Below, piece by piece: positions 24,674-33,685 of a DNA stretch of 64,000 nt. Made by a program: the position numbers and the translations under genes. Each line of letters opens with the position of its first letter. Positions within the stretch are counted from its first letter, which is position 1. Source of the DNA: Paracoccus solventivorans (lineage in GTDB: Bacteria > Pseudomonadota > Alphaproteobacteria > Rhodobacterales > Rhodobacteraceae); contig NZ_FRCK01000009.1 in assembly GCF_900142875.1 (NCBI RefSeq), forward strand, positions 62,001-126,000. Direction: 5' to 3'. The notes under the pieces were generated by a model. That model was given only the letters and a program-made list of their open reading frames with translations, was not told the origin of the DNA and did not search any database.

Positions 24674-25822
24674 TCAGACGTTCTCCCGCCCGTAAAGATG
24701 CCGGGCGATGATGATCTTCTGGATCTGCGGCGTGCCGTCCGCGATCAGCTGCCCGCAGACGTCGCGCAGCCGCTGCTCGATCGGCAGGTCCTGCGTGTAG
24801 CCGTAGTGTCCGTGCAGCACGAGACAGTCGCGGATCACGTCGACGCAGATCTCGGGGACCATCCCCTTGCAGACCGCGGCCTCGGCATTGTGGGGGCGGT
24901 TCTGGTCGCGCAGCCACAGCGTGCGCAGGCAGTGCCAGCGCGCCATTTCCAGCCGGGACCACGCCTCGGCCACCGGGAAGGATACGCCCTGGTTGCGCGA
25001 GACCGGCTGTCCGAAGGCCGTGCGCTCGCGTGTGTAGGCGATGGTTTCCTCGAGCGTCTGCATCGCCGCGCCCACGCACATCAGCCCGATCAGGGCGCGG
25101 GTGTATTCAAAGGTCTGCATCGCAGAGCCGAAGGCGCCGTTCAGCGTGCCGACCAGGTTCGCGGCGGGGACCCGCACGTTGTCGAGAAACAGCGAGCCGC
25201 GCAGGATGCATTTCGACCCCATGTCGGCATAGGGATGCCGGGTCACGCCGGGGGTGTCGAAGGGCACCAGAAAGGCGGAAACGCCGCGCGAGCCGGCGTC
25301 GGGGTCGGTCCGCGCGAACACGATTCCCGCATCGGCCGCCATGACCAGCGTCACCGAGGCTTTCTCTCCGTTCAGGATGAAATCATCGCCATCCCGCTCG
25401 GCGCGGGTGCGGATGGAGGCCGCGTCCGATCCGCAATGCGGCTCGGTCAGGCAGACGCTGATGCGGGCGTCCCCGGCGGCCAGCCGCGGCAGCCATTCCC
25501 GGCACAGGGGCTCGCTGGCGTTGCGCGCCATCAGGTCCCCGACGAAGGCGCTGTTCAGGATGCCGTAGCACAGGTTGAAATCGCCGCGGGCGACCGCCTC
25601 GATGGCGATGCCGGCGGTCACGCAGTCCAGTTCCTGCCCGTCGTATTCCCGGGGAATGCGCAGGCCGAACAGGCCCATCCCTGCCATCTGCCGCCAGGCG
25701 TCCTCGGGGAAGGCGCCGTCGCGGTCGCGGGCCATGTAGCCGGACAGCAATGCGCTGGCGACGAAACCATCCAGCGCCGCGGCGATGCTTGCCTGATCGT
25801 CGGTATAGGAAAAGTCCAACAT
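24674..25822 (-). CDS. Acyl-CoA dehydrogenase with Asp at the catalytic position
   Basis: This 382-residue FAD enzyme has the normal domain order: N-terminal helices, a beta domain with ISVCLTEPHCGSDAASI, and a C-terminal domain with YTRERTAFGQPV. The residue aligned with the MCAD catalytic Glu376 is Asp362 (LIADGTPQIQKIIIARHLYG). Enzymes with Asp here include cyclohexane- and cyclohexene-carboxyl-CoA dehydrogenases, and some crotonobetainyl-CoA reductase relatives are close. It is the first gene of the system 2 importer operon. The alpha,beta-dehydrogenation role is well supported; the substrate is not. Confidence 0.87.
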   Translation of the reverse strand: MLDFSYTDDQASIAAALDGFVASALLSGYMARDRDGAFPEDAWRQMAGMGLFGLRIPREYDGQELDCVTAGIAIEAVARGDFNLCYGILNSAFVGDLMARNASEPLCREWLPRLAAGDARISVCLTEPHCGSDAASIRTRAERDGDDFILNGEKASVTLVMAADAGIVFARTDPDAGSRGVSAFLVPFDTPGVTRHPYADMGSKCILRGSLFLDNVRVPAANLVGTLNGAFGSAMQTFEYTRALIGLMCVGAAMQTLEETIAYTRERTAFGQPVSRNQGVSFPVAEAWSRLEMARWHCLRTLWLRDQNRPHNAEAAVCKGMVPEICVDVIRDCLVLHGHYGYTQDLPIEQRLRDVCGQLIADGTPQIQKIIIARHLYGRENV

Positions 25823-26236
25823 ATTCCTCCCTCGTCACACGCGCTCCGCTCAGGGCGAGCGATGGCTGGCGCCTGTCCGGGCCGGGTGCGGTTCATTCCG
25901 CCCTGTGCCGTCCGCCTCCCGCGGCAGGGGCGGGCGGCTGCGGTGCGGGCCGGTCGAGCCCGCCTCTCGGCCCCGCCGGTCGGGGCTATCGGGGACGAGC
26001 GGGGTTGGCCGCGGATTGCGGGGCGGGTAGAGGTAACAGTTACTCACAGGGTCCTCGCAGAAAGCATATCTTGCTCCAGCGTCCGAGTTGATTCCTTACT
26101 GGAACCTAAGCGGAATCCGTAAATAATCACAATAGTAAACTTGCTACCTAATTATTATTGCCTGATAAGGCTGGGGTGAGTTACACTTACCTATGCGAAT
26201 CGTGGCTGCCCCGAGGCGGCGCGATGAGGAGGAGCG
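25823..26236. promoter_or_regulatory. Divergent promoter region of the dehydrogenase/importer operon and the Bcr-like operon
   Basis: No gene is seen in these 414 bp. The half nearest the Bcr-like gene (26035-26200) is markedly AT-richer than its surroundings. It contains GCATATCTTGC (26074-26084) and AAACTTGCTACC (26137-26148), which resemble half-sites of the operator set described below, but neither is a full match. Both flanking operons probably start here. Confidence 0.45.
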
Positions 26237-27385
26237 ATGGACGAGATCCTGGCAACCATGGCTGCCGTGGCCGCTGACCCCCTGGGTTATGCGCGCCAAT
26301 GGAAGCAAGAGACGCAGGGCCGCGTGATCGGCCTGTTCCCGATGCATTTCCCCGGAGAGCTGGCCCACGCCGCCGGCGCGCTGCCGGTCATCCTGCAAGA
26401 GGATGACGAGCCGGTCACCGTCGGCCAGGCGCAGGTGTTCAACTTCTACTGCGGCTACAACCGCTCGATCATCGACCAGGCGCTGCGGGGCGAGTTCGAG
26501 GTGCTGGACGCGATCCTGTTCGGGGATCACTGCGTGCAGCTGCTGGGCACTGCCGATGTGATCCGCGCCAGCCTGCCCAAGCTGCCGATCCTGTTCAACC
26601 AGCTGTGCTCGATCCTCGATGCGGAATGGGCCAAGGCCGAGACCACGCGCACCTTTTCGCAGCTGTGGAAAGAGCTGGAGGCGCTGATCGGCCAGCCCAT
26701 CACGCCGACGCAGGTGCAGGCATCCATCCGCCTGTTCAACCGCAATCGCGCATTGATCCGCCAGCTTTACGACCTGCGCCGGGCTGGGCAGATCGCGCTG
26801 ACCGGCCGCCAGATGCAGGATGTCGTCAAATCCTCGATGGTGATGGACCGCGCGCAGCATACGGCGCTGCTGGAAAAGCTGGTGCCGGGACTGGAACGGC
26901 GCGGGCCGCCCGCGGATGCGGTGCGGGTGTTCCTGTCGGGGCATCTTTGCCACGCGCCCAAGTTGCCGGTGCTGGATCTGGTCGAGGAATGCGGGGGGGT
27001 GGTGGTCGACGACGACCTCTATCACGGGTTCCGCTTCGTGTTCTGGGATGTCGCGGAAACCGGCGATCCGGTCGAAGCGCTGGCGGACTGGTATCAGCTG
27101 CGCTCGACCAAGGTTCCCTGTCCGACCCGCGCGGTGAAGTCGCTGGACTGGGAAGACTATCTGCTGCGCAACGTCCGCGCATCGGGGGCGCAGGGGCTGA
27201 TCGTGCTGATGGCCAAGTTCTGCGAGCCGCACATGTATTTCTATCCCGAGATCAAGGACGCCTTCGACCGCAACGGCATCCCGCATCTGCTGGTCGAGAC
27301 CGAACACGAGGAAATGCCGATGGAGGCGCTGAAGACGCGCGTCGAAACCTTCATCGAGATTGCAAGGCGACGGATGGCCGCATGA
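26237..27385 (+). CDS. 2-hydroxyacyl-CoA dehydratase / benzoyl-CoA reductase family, BcrC-like subunit
   Basis: This 382-residue protein matches the size and pattern of the smaller iron-sulfur subunit (BcrC/BadD, HadC, FldC). Likely [4Fe-4S] ligands are Cys72 (FNFYCGYNRS), Cys99 (FGDHCVQLLG) and Cys329 (MAKFCEPHMYFYPEI), which have the family's spacing. Family enzymes perform ATP-driven one-electron chemistry: reduction of an aromatic CoA ring, or dehydration of (R)-2-hydroxyacyl-CoA. Both require a separate ATPase activator (BcrAD, HadI), which is absent from the window. A GAGGAG ribosome site precedes the ATG. Which of the two reactions applies is open. Confidence 0.85.
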   Translation: MDEILATMAAVAADPLGYARQWKQETQGRVIGLFPMHFPGELAHAAGALPVILQEDDEPVTVGQAQVFNFYCGYNRSIIDQALRGEFEVLDAILFGDHCVQLLGTADVIRASLPKLPILFNQLCSILDAEWAKAETTRTFSQLWKELEALIGQPITPTQVQASIRLFNRNRALIRQLYDLRRAGQIALTGRQMQDVVKSSMVMDRAQHTALLEKLVPGLERRGPPADAVRVFLSGHLCHAPKLPVLDLVEECGGVVVDDDLYHGFRFVFWDVAETGDPVEALADWYQLRSTKVPCPTRAVKSLDWEDYLLRNVRASGAQGLIVLMAKFCEPHMYFYPEIKDAFDRNGIPHLLVETEHEEMPMEALKTRVETFIEIARRRMAA

Positions 27386-27415
27386 CGCGGCGCAGATGAA
27401 CCGGAGGACAGAAGG

Positions 27416-28783
27416 ATGCAGATGGTTGCAGAAACGCAGGAACGTTCCAAGGCCGGCCCGGTCTTCGGCAACGGCGAGCGGGCGAACCGCCTGAAGGCCA
27501 CGCGCTTCGGTGGCAAGCTGGTCAACGACTATTGGGAAAGCCTTTTCGCCGCGAAAGAGCAGGGCAAGAAGGTGGTCTGGTACAACGGCACCTATATCCC
27601 GCCCTTCTTCCACGCCCATGACGTGGCCTGGGTCCATGGCGAGGCCTGGTCGGCGATGCTGTCGGCCAAGCACCGCGAGGTGACGGCGCAGGCGCGCGGC
27701 GACCAGAAGGGCTACGACCGCGAGCTTTGCTCCTATGCCCGCACCCATATCGGCCAGCTGCTGATCGAGCTGGACAAGGTGAAATCCGGCACCTCGGACA
27801 TGGCGCCCGACGATCCGCGCATAGAAACGCTGCTGAAGCTGCCGCCGCCGGACATGATCATCAACGCCTATCCTTATTGCTCGTCGGGGCAGCAATGGGA
27901 CGACATCACCTATCGGCTGTTCGGCAAGAAGGTCCCGATGATGACGATCTCGATCCCGCTTCTGTGGGGCGGGCGTCCCGATGCCGGCTATCTGCGCGGC
28001 GAGGAATGGCACGAACGCTCGCGCTATGTGGCCGACCAGCTGGTCGCGATGACGAAGTTCATGGAGGAGCATACCGGCCGCAAGTTCGACTTCGACCGCC
28101 TGTCCGAGGTCATGGGCTACATCAAGAAGGCCGCGCAGCTGCGGCTGGAAGCGATGGACCTGTGCACCGCGCAGCCCTCGCCGGCCTCGTTCTTCGACTG
28201 GATCGTGTCGATCGCCCCGGTCAACTTCCTGCCCGGAGACCAGAACATCGTCACCTATTTCGAGGGCGTACTGGCCGAGTGCAAGGAGCGGATCGCCCGC
28301 GGCGAGGGCGCCGTGAAGGACGAGAAATACCGGCTGTTCTTCGACGGGATGATGAACTGGAACAAGGTCGGCTGGCTGGCCGACAAGTTCGCCGCCGTGA
28401 ATGCCTGCGTCGTCGCCGGCCGCTATACGCATATGTCCTTCTGGCAGGAACCCGAGTTGATCGACCTGGAAAACCCGGTGCTGGGGATGGCGCAGAACTA
28501 TCTGATCTGCCCCAACAACCACGGCGCCCCGATCATGATCGGCGAGATCGAGCGGATCTGCGACAAGTTCAAGATCGACGGGATGGTGATGCACGCCGCG
28601 CGCACCTGCCGGGGCATGACCAACTCGCAATTCCTGATCGCCGACAGCGCCAAGCGCCATGGCCGCCAGGCGCTGTTCTTCGAAGGCGACGTGGCCGACG
28701 AATCCTTCTACAAGGACGAACTGCTGAACGTTCGGCTGGAAGCGATGGTCGAGGCGCTGGATGCAAAGGCGCGGGCGGCCTGA
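27416..28783 (+). CDS. 2-hydroxyacyl-CoA dehydratase / benzoyl-CoA reductase family, BcrB-like subunit
   Basis: This 455-residue larger subunit is close in length to BcrB (about 440). Probable cluster ligands are Cys105 (RELCSYARTH), Cys155 (AYPYCSSGQQWDD) and Cys398 (HAARTCRGMTNSQF). The segment LCSYARTHIGQLL is typical of the BcrB/HgdA side. It follows the BcrC-like gene by 30 bases with a GGAGGACAGAAGG leader. Together they should form a heterodimer with two clusters at the active site. A strong terminator directly after the stop shows that these two genes form a closed unit. Confidence 0.85.
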   Translation: MQMVAETQERSKAGPVFGNGERANRLKATRFGGKLVNDYWESLFAAKEQGKKVVWYNGTYIPPFFHAHDVAWVHGEAWSAMLSAKHREVTAQARGDQKGYDRELCSYARTHIGQLLIELDKVKSGTSDMAPDDPRIETLLKLPPPDMIINAYPYCSSGQQWDDITYRLFGKKVPMMTISIPLLWGGRPDAGYLRGEEWHERSRYVADQLVAMTKFMEEHTGRKFDFDRLSEVMGYIKKAAQLRLEAMDLCTAQPSPASFFDWIVSIAPVNFLPGDQNIVTYFEGVLAECKERIARGEGAVKDEKYRLFFDGMMNWNKVGWLADKFAAVNACVVAGRYTHMSFWQEPELIDLENPVLGMAQNYLICPNNHGAPIMIGEIERICDKFKIDGMVMHAARTCRGMTNSQFLIADSAKRHGRQALFFEGDVADESFYKDELLNVRLEAMVEALDAKARAA

Positions 28784-28795
28784 CTGCCTGGCACG

Positions 28796-28828
28796 AACCC
28801 GCCCCCTGCGGATGGGGGCGGGTTTTTT
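28796..28828 (+). terminator. Strong intrinsic terminator of the Bcr-like operon
   Basis: A perfect 11-bp stem (AACCCGCCCCC at 28796-28806 with its complement at 28814-28824, seven-base loop) runs directly into a T-tract to 28828. It begins 13 bases after the BcrB-like stop and is one of the clearest terminators in the window. Confidence 0.88.
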
Positions 28829-28841
28829 CACCAAAGCAAAC

Positions 28842-28859
28842 TACGCTAGCATATGGTAA
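28842..28859 (+). promoter_or_regulatory. Candidate operator before the SDR/ligase operon
   Basis: TACGCTAGCATATGGTAA lies 13 bases beyond the terminator and 31 bases before the SDR start, where promoter elements are expected. It matches the site at 18769-18786 in 16 of 18 positions and shares the TAYGC-TA-GCATA core with sites elsewhere in the window. Confidence 0.6.
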
Positions 28860-28890
28860 CCCTATGCGGCGAATCTGGGAGGAGACAGAC

Positions 28891-29688
28891 ATGACCGAGG
28901 CGATCAGGCGCACACCCATCCCCTTTGAACAGGCGAGCGCGCTGATAACCGGCGGCACCTCGGGGGTCGGGCTGGAAACCGCCTGCCAGCTGGCCGAGGC
29001 CGGGGTGCCCCGCATCGCCATCGTCGGACGCAACGCCGAACGCGGCCAGGCGGCGCGGGATGCGGTCCTTTCCCGCCAGCCGGGGGTGCATGTCGAGTTC
29101 CTTCAGGGCGACTGCAACGAGGCCGATCAGGCGAATGCTGTCTGCGAGGCGGCGCGGGCGGCCTTCGGCTCGGTCGATATCCTGGTGAACTCGACCGTCG
29201 GGCCCTATGGGCCAACGCTGCTGCACAAGATCCCGGTCGAGCAGTTGCAGGACATCGTGCTCAAGCAGATGATGGCGCCGCTGCTGACCAGCCGCATCGT
29301 CCTGCCGTGGATGAGCGAAAAGGGCGGCGGCGCCATCGTCAACATCGCCTCGGACGCAGGCAAGCTGACCACGCCGGGCGAATCGGTGATCGGCGCCGCC
29401 ATGGCCGGGATCATCATGTTCAGCCGCACCATGGCGATCGAGGCCAAGCGCAACGGCATCCGCGTCAACATCGTCACCCCCTCGATCATCGAGGGCACCG
29501 CCACCTATCAGCAGGTCATGGCGGCCGAGTTTTCCAGCAAGCTGTTCGGCAAGGCGATCAAGATGGCGCAGCTGGGCGTCGTCACCCCCGCCGACATGGC
29601 GGCGCTGATCGTGTTCCTGGCCAGCCCGCAGGCGGCCAAGATCACCGGCCAGGCGATCAGCTGCAATGGCGGGATCTCGGCGGCCTAG
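28891..29688 (+). CDS. SDR-fold protein with degenerate active site
   Basis: This 265-residue Rossmann-fold protein keeps the nucleotide motif TGGTSGVGLE (about residues 20-29) and Ser154 (IASDAG). Where the family has the catalytic YxxxK it has Ile167 and Met171 (SVIGAAMAGI), and NNAG is replaced by NSTVG (100-104). Aligned against the BadH-like SDR at 59672 in this window, the substitutions fall exactly on Tyr and Lys. Ordinary NAD(P)-dependent alcohol oxidation is therefore unlikely; a lyase/hydrolase activity or a non-catalytic partner role is possible. A GGGAGGAG ribosome site precedes the ATG. Confidence 0.82.
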   Translation: MTEAIRRTPIPFEQASALITGGTSGVGLETACQLAEAGVPRIAIVGRNAERGQAARDAVLSRQPGVHVEFLQGDCNEADQANAVCEAARAAFGSVDILVNSTVGPYGPTLLHKIPVEQLQDIVLKQMMAPLLTSRIVLPWMSEKGGGAIVNIASDAGKLTTPGESVIGAAMAGIIMFSRTMAIEAKRNGIRVNIVTPSIIEGTATYQQVMAAEFSSKLFGKAIKMAQLGVVTPADMAALIVFLASPQAAKITGQAISCNGGISAA

Positions 29689-29795
29689 GGGCCCCTGCGG
29701 CAGGGCGGCCGCCGTCCTGCCGCCAACGACCGCAACGCACACAAGCATTCCAGTGCCGGAGAGGAGCCGGCGGAATGCGAGGGAGGAAGCCAGGA

Positions 29796-31451
29796 ATGTC
29801 CCAGAGCCACAAGTTCACCATGTCCTATTTTCCGGCCGAGCCCGGAGAGCCGCTGTGGGACATGACCGTCCCCGAACTGATGCAGTGGAATGCCAAGGAC
29901 CACCCCGACCGCATCGCGCTGGTGGAAGGGATCGCGGACCCGACCCGGCGCCGGCGCTGGACCTACCGGCAGCTGGTCGACGAAGCGGCCGCGGTGGCGC
30001 GCGGGCTGCTTGAACGCTTCACCCCCGGCGACAAGGTGGGCATCATCGCCCCGGAAACGCCGGAATGGGTGATCTTCCAGCACGCCATCTGCATGGCCGG
30101 GCTGGTCATCGTCCCCGTGAACCCCGCCTATACCGAACGCGAGCTCGAGTTCATCCTGCGCAACGCCGAGGCCAAGGGCATCGTCTTTGCCGAGACCTCG
30201 CGCGGCAAGGCGCTGCGCCCGATGATCGAGACGGTGCAGGCCAGCATCCCGCATCTGGTCCATGCCATCTGCATCACCGATCTGGACCGGCTCAAGGCCG
30301 AGGGCCGCCCCGACCGCGAACTGCCGCGGCTGGACCCCGGCGAGATCATGCAGATCCAGTACACCTCGGGCACCACCGGCTTCCCCAAGGGCGCCTGCCT
30401 GCATCACCGCGGGGTCATCAACTCGGCCCGGCTGATCGTCGAGCGCGCCGATTTCCCCGTCGGCGGGGTCTGGATCAACTCGATGCCGATGTTCCATATC
30501 GGCGGCGGCATCGTGTCCGCCATCGGCACCTTCAGCCGCCACGGCACCTTTGTGCTGATGCAGCAGTTCGACCCCGGGCTGTTTCTTGAGCTGATCGAGG
30601 CCGAGGGTGTGAACTGTTCGCTGATCGTGCCCACCATGATCCTGGCGCTGCTGAACCACCCGGACATGAAGACCCGCGACGTCAGCAGCTTCCGCTCGAT
30701 CCTGTCGGGGGCGGCGGCGGTGCCGGCGGCGCTGGTCCATCGCGCAAAGAAAGAGTTCGGCGTCGATTTCGCCATCATGTTCGGCCAGACCGAAAGCAAC
30801 GGCCCCTTCATCGAGACGCTGACCACCGATCCGGTCGAGTTGCAGTCCGAGACCATCGGCCGCCCGGTCCCCCATGTCGAGGTCAAGATCGTCGATCTCG
30901 AGACGCTGGAGACGGTCCCCGTCGGCACGGTCGGGGAATTGTGGATGCGGGGCTTCGGCACCATGAAGGGATATTACGGCCAGCCCGAGGCGTCGGCGGC
31001 GGCGCTGACCCCGGACGGGTGGCTGCGCACCGGCGACCTGTGCACGATGGACGAAAACGGCTATATGCGCATCGCCGGGCGCCTCAAGGAGATGATCATC
31101 CGGGGCGGGATGAACCTTTATCCCAAGGAAATCGAAGAGGTGATCTTCGACCATCCCCAGGTTTCGCAGGTGGCGGTGCTGGGCCTGCCGGATGATACCT
31201 GGGGCGAGATCGTGGCGGCCGTGGTGCTGCCCTGCGCTGGCGACGACTGCCCCACGGCCGAGGAGCTTTACGCCTATTGCCGCAAGAACCTGTCGCCGCA
31301 GAAGACCCCCGAGAAGTGGTTCTTCGTCCAGAGCTACCCCATGACCGCCACCGGCAAGATCCAGAAGAACCTGCTGGCCGACATGATCCGGGCGGGCGAG
31401 CTGGCCGAGACCGCCTGGGCGCGCCCGGTCCGCAACTCGGTGGTCGCCTAG
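29796..31451 (+). CDS. AMP-forming acyl-CoA ligase
   Basis: This 551-residue ANL-family enzyme activates a carboxylic acid to its CoA thioester through an acyl-adenylate. Motifs are the P-loop YTSGTTGFPKGA (about residues 187-198), MFGQTESNGP, GWLRTGDLCTMDENGY, the hinge GRLKEMIIRGGMNLYPKEIE, and the catalytic Lys near the C-terminus (TATGKIQKNLL). Length and motifs suit the medium-chain/cyclohexanecarboxylate/FadD13-like group; the substrate cannot be assigned. It lies downstream of the Bcr-like pair and degenerate SDR and 1 base upstream of another SDR, so it is likely to supply their CoA substrate. Confidence 0.9.
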   Translation: MSQSHKFTMSYFPAEPGEPLWDMTVPELMQWNAKDHPDRIALVEGIADPTRRRRWTYRQLVDEAAAVARGLLERFTPGDKVGIIAPETPEWVIFQHAICMAGLVIVPVNPAYTERELEFILRNAEAKGIVFAETSRGKALRPMIETVQASIPHLVHAICITDLDRLKAEGRPDRELPRLDPGEIMQIQYTSGTTGFPKGACLHHRGVINSARLIVERADFPVGGVWINSMPMFHIGGGIVSAIGTFSRHGTFVLMQQFDPGLFLELIEAEGVNCSLIVPTMILALLNHPDMKTRDVSSFRSILSGAAAVPAALVHRAKKEFGVDFAIMFGQTESNGPFIETLTTDPVELQSETIGRPVPHVEVKIVDLETLETVPVGTVGELWMRGFGTMKGYYGQPEASAAALTPDGWLRTGDLCTMDENGYMRIAGRLKEMIIRGGMNLYPKEIEEVIFDHPQVSQVAVLGLPDDTWGEIVAAVVLPCAGDDCPTAEELYAYCRKNLSPQKTPEKWFFVQSYPMTATGKIQKNLLADMIRAGELAETAWARPVRNSVVA

Positions 31452-31452
31452 C

Positions 31453-32223
31453 ATGGGCACGGCGTCGGTCGCGCTGGTCACCGGCGCCGGCGGCGGCCTG
31501 GGCGCGGCGATCGCCCGGGCGCTGGCCGGGCGCGGGCATGATCTGGTGCTGAACGACCTCGAGCCGTCGGAACGGCTCGAGGCGCTGGCGGCAGAGTTGC
31601 GCGCCCTGGGCGTGCGCGTCGAGATCATGGCGCAGGACATCGCGCAGGTCGCGCATCTGCCCGGCTATGTCGCCGGGGTGGCGGCGCGGATGGGTGGGCT
31701 CGACGTGCTGGTGAACAATGCCGGCGTCTCGGTGCTGTCGCGGGGCGACCTGCTGGAGGTGACCCCGGAAAGCTTCGACCGCTGCATCGCGGTGAACCTG
31801 CGGGCGCAGTTCTTCCTGACGCAGGCGGTGGCGCGGCACATGCTGGCGGCGCCGTCCGCGCGCCGCCGGGCGATCGTCACGATCACCACGGTGGCCGTCG
31901 ATCACGTCGTGGGCAGGGTGCTGGCGGAATATTCGATGTCCAAGGCGGGGCTGGCGCATATGGTCCAGCATTTCGCCGCCCGCCTGGCGCCCCAGAACAT
32001 CGACTGTTTCGAGATCCGCCCCGGCATGATGCAGACCCCCATGACCTCGACCAGCCGCGAGAAATACGACCGGCTGATCGCCGAGGGCTTCGTCCCGGCC
32101 GGGCGCTGGGGGGAGCTTGACGAAATCGGAAAGGTCGTCGCCACCATGGCCTCGGGCGAGTTCGCGTATGCGGTCGGCCAGACCATCCATATCGACGGCG
32201 GGATGCGGATGAAGATGTTCTGA
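31453..32223 (+). CDS. Short-chain dehydrogenase/reductase
   Basis: This 256-residue classical SDR has all motifs: TGAGGGLG (about residues 10-17), NNAG, a Thr/Ser-rich ITTV before the catalytic YSMSK (about residues 159-163), and RPGMMQTPM. It starts one base after the ligase stop, so it is translationally linked. The probable role is NAD(P)-dependent oxidation of a hydroxyacyl-CoA or ketoacyl-CoA reduction in the same pathway. The C-terminus (IDGGMRMKMF) is typical. Confidence 0.85.
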   Translation: MGTASVALVTGAGGGLGAAIARALAGRGHDLVLNDLEPSERLEALAAELRALGVRVEIMAQDIAQVAHLPGYVAGVAARMGGLDVLVNNAGVSVLSRGDLLEVTPESFDRCIAVNLRAQFFLTQAVARHMLAAPSARRRAIVTITTVAVDHVVGRVLAEYSMSKAGLAHMVQHFAARLAPQNIDCFEIRPGMMQTPMTSTSREKYDRLIAEGFVPAGRWGELDEIGKVVATMASGEFAYAVGQTIHIDGGMRMKMF

Positions 32224-32425
32224 CGCCGCTGCCTGCCCTCAGAACGGAAGCCTTGGCAGGAACAGGCTGAGGGCAGGTCCCGATCGCCGTTGCGCGGCCT
32301 GGCGTGGAACCCCCGGGCTTATCGCTCGATCACGGCCGGGCGCGGTATTTTACCTCGCATATTGCTATGAAGCATACTTGCACGTCACCATGCTTTTCGC
32401 AGCGCCCGGCCCAGGTCCCGATGGA

Positions 32426-32451
32426 AAAGCCCCGCGCGAGGGCGGGGCTTT
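32426..32451 (-). terminator. Intrinsic terminator between convergent operons
   Basis: A perfect 10-bp stem (AAAGCCCCGC at 32426-32435 with GCGGGGCTTT at 32442-32451) lies eight bases beyond the minus-strand binding-protein stop. Read on the minus strand it ends in a short T-run. It can also stop readthrough of the plus-strand SDR operon. Confidence 0.75.
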
Positions 32452-32458
32452 CGGGTTC

Positions 32459-33640
32459 TCACATCGTGCATTCCGGCGATGGCGGCGGCATGTAGTCCGC
32501 AGCCGGGATGATCGACTTGATCTGATAGTCCACGGTCTTGCCGCTGTCGGGGGCGGCGGCCACCACCTCGGCAAAGATATAGGGCCGGGTCATCTGGTGA
32601 TCCTCGGCGCGGATCTCCAGCGGGCCGACGGGGCTGTCGATCACCAGCCCTTCCAGCGCCTTGGACACCGCCGCGGACTCTTGGGTGCCGGCCTTGTTCA
32701 TCGCCTGCGCCAGCGCGATCATCGAGGTATACATGTCGAACGCCACGTCGTCCGGCTCGTGCCCCGCGATTTTTTCAAAGGCGTCCGCGAACTTGCGCGG
32801 CCCGTCGCCCTCGACCTGCGGGACATAGGTGACGTTCTGGATCACGCCGAGCGCGGCCTCCCCCATCGCCGGCAGCACGGCGGGAATGGCGAAGTTGTTG
32901 CCCAGCACGACCTCGTACTTGTCCAGCAGGCCAAACTGCTGTTGCTGCTTGGCAAAGGTCACGCCGTCCGCGCCATAGACGATCGCCAGCAGCCCCTTGG
33001 CCGGCTCCTGGTTCAGCTGCGTGATATAGGTGCCGAAGTCGGGGGTGGGCACCGGGGTGAACAGCTGCTTGCGGACCTCGCCGCCCAGTTCCTGCACGTC
33101 CTCGGCGAAGGATTCGGCATTGTCGTGGCCCGAGGTGGTGTCCCCAGCGATGATGTCCCAGGATTCCAGCGGGTTCTGCTGCAGGAACGCCTTGTAGGTC
33201 GCCCCCAGCATCTCGCTGGATGCCTTGACTCGGAAATAATTCTGGTTGCAGCGCGTGCCCGCCGCCGAAAGCGGGTCGATGATGATCGTGTCCAGCGCCG
33301 TGGCCCGGCCTGCGATCGCCAGCGCCACCGCGGTGGGGATCATGCCGGTGACGGCGGCGACCTTGTCGTTCTTGACCAGGCGCGTGGCGGTCTGCAGGGC
33401 GGCCTCGGGCGTGCCCGAATAGGTCATCGAGACCAGCTCGACCGGGCGGCCGTTGATGCCGCCGGCCTCGTTGATCTCGACCACCGCGGTTTCCAGCCCG
33501 GCCACCGAATACTGGTAGAACGCGGCCAGCGGCCCGCTGTCGATCATCAGCGCGCCGATCTTGACCGTGTCCTGCGCCCAGGCGGCTCCGGCTGCCGCCG
33601 AAAGCGCCGCTGCCGACAGGGCGGCTGCTGCAAGTTTCAT
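32459..33640 (-). CDS. Branched-chain-type ABC periplasmic binding protein without its own permeases
   Basis: This 393-residue type I binding protein has a signal peptide (residues 1-22, AWA-QD). Blocks are VKIGALMIDSGPLAAFYQYS, EINEAGGINGRPVELVSM and GAHP-less TSGHDNAESFAEDVQEL. It shares an operon with the upstream MaoC-like gene (33686-34570) and has no adjacent permease or ATPase. The third LivHMGF set (52599-55835) lacks a binding protein, so the two probably work together. A TTG-free ATG with a GAGGAGG ribosome site supports the start. Confidence 0.87.
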   Translation of the reverse strand: MKLAAAALSAAALSAAAGAAWAQDTVKIGALMIDSGPLAAFYQYSVAGLETAVVEINEAGGINGRPVELVSMTYSGTPEAALQTATRLVKNDKVAAVTGMIPTAVALAIAGRATALDTIIIDPLSAAGTRCNQNYFRVKASSEMLGATYKAFLQQNPLESWDIIAGDTTSGHDNAESFAEDVQELGGEVRKQLFTPVPTPDFGTYITQLNQEPAKGLLAIVYGADGVTFAKQQQQFGLLDKYEVVLGNNFAIPAVLPAMGEAALGVIQNVTYVPQVEGDGPRKFADAFEKIAGHEPDDVAFDMYTSMIALAQAMNKAGTQESAAVSKALEGLVIDSPVGPLEIRAEDHQMTRPYIFAEVVAAAPDSGKTVDYQIKSIIPAADYMPPPSPECTM

Positions 33641-33685
33641 TCCATTCTCCTCCTCTGGAATATCAATGGGGCGCCGCGGGGCCTG

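Noticed and set aside
26144..28834. A very long open frame (896 codons) on the minus strand over the Bcr-like genes
   Set aside because: It is a shadow of GC-rich codons. Its translation is low-complexity (runs of His, Arg, Gln and Gly) with no domain, while the plus-strand frames show conserved Cys motifs.
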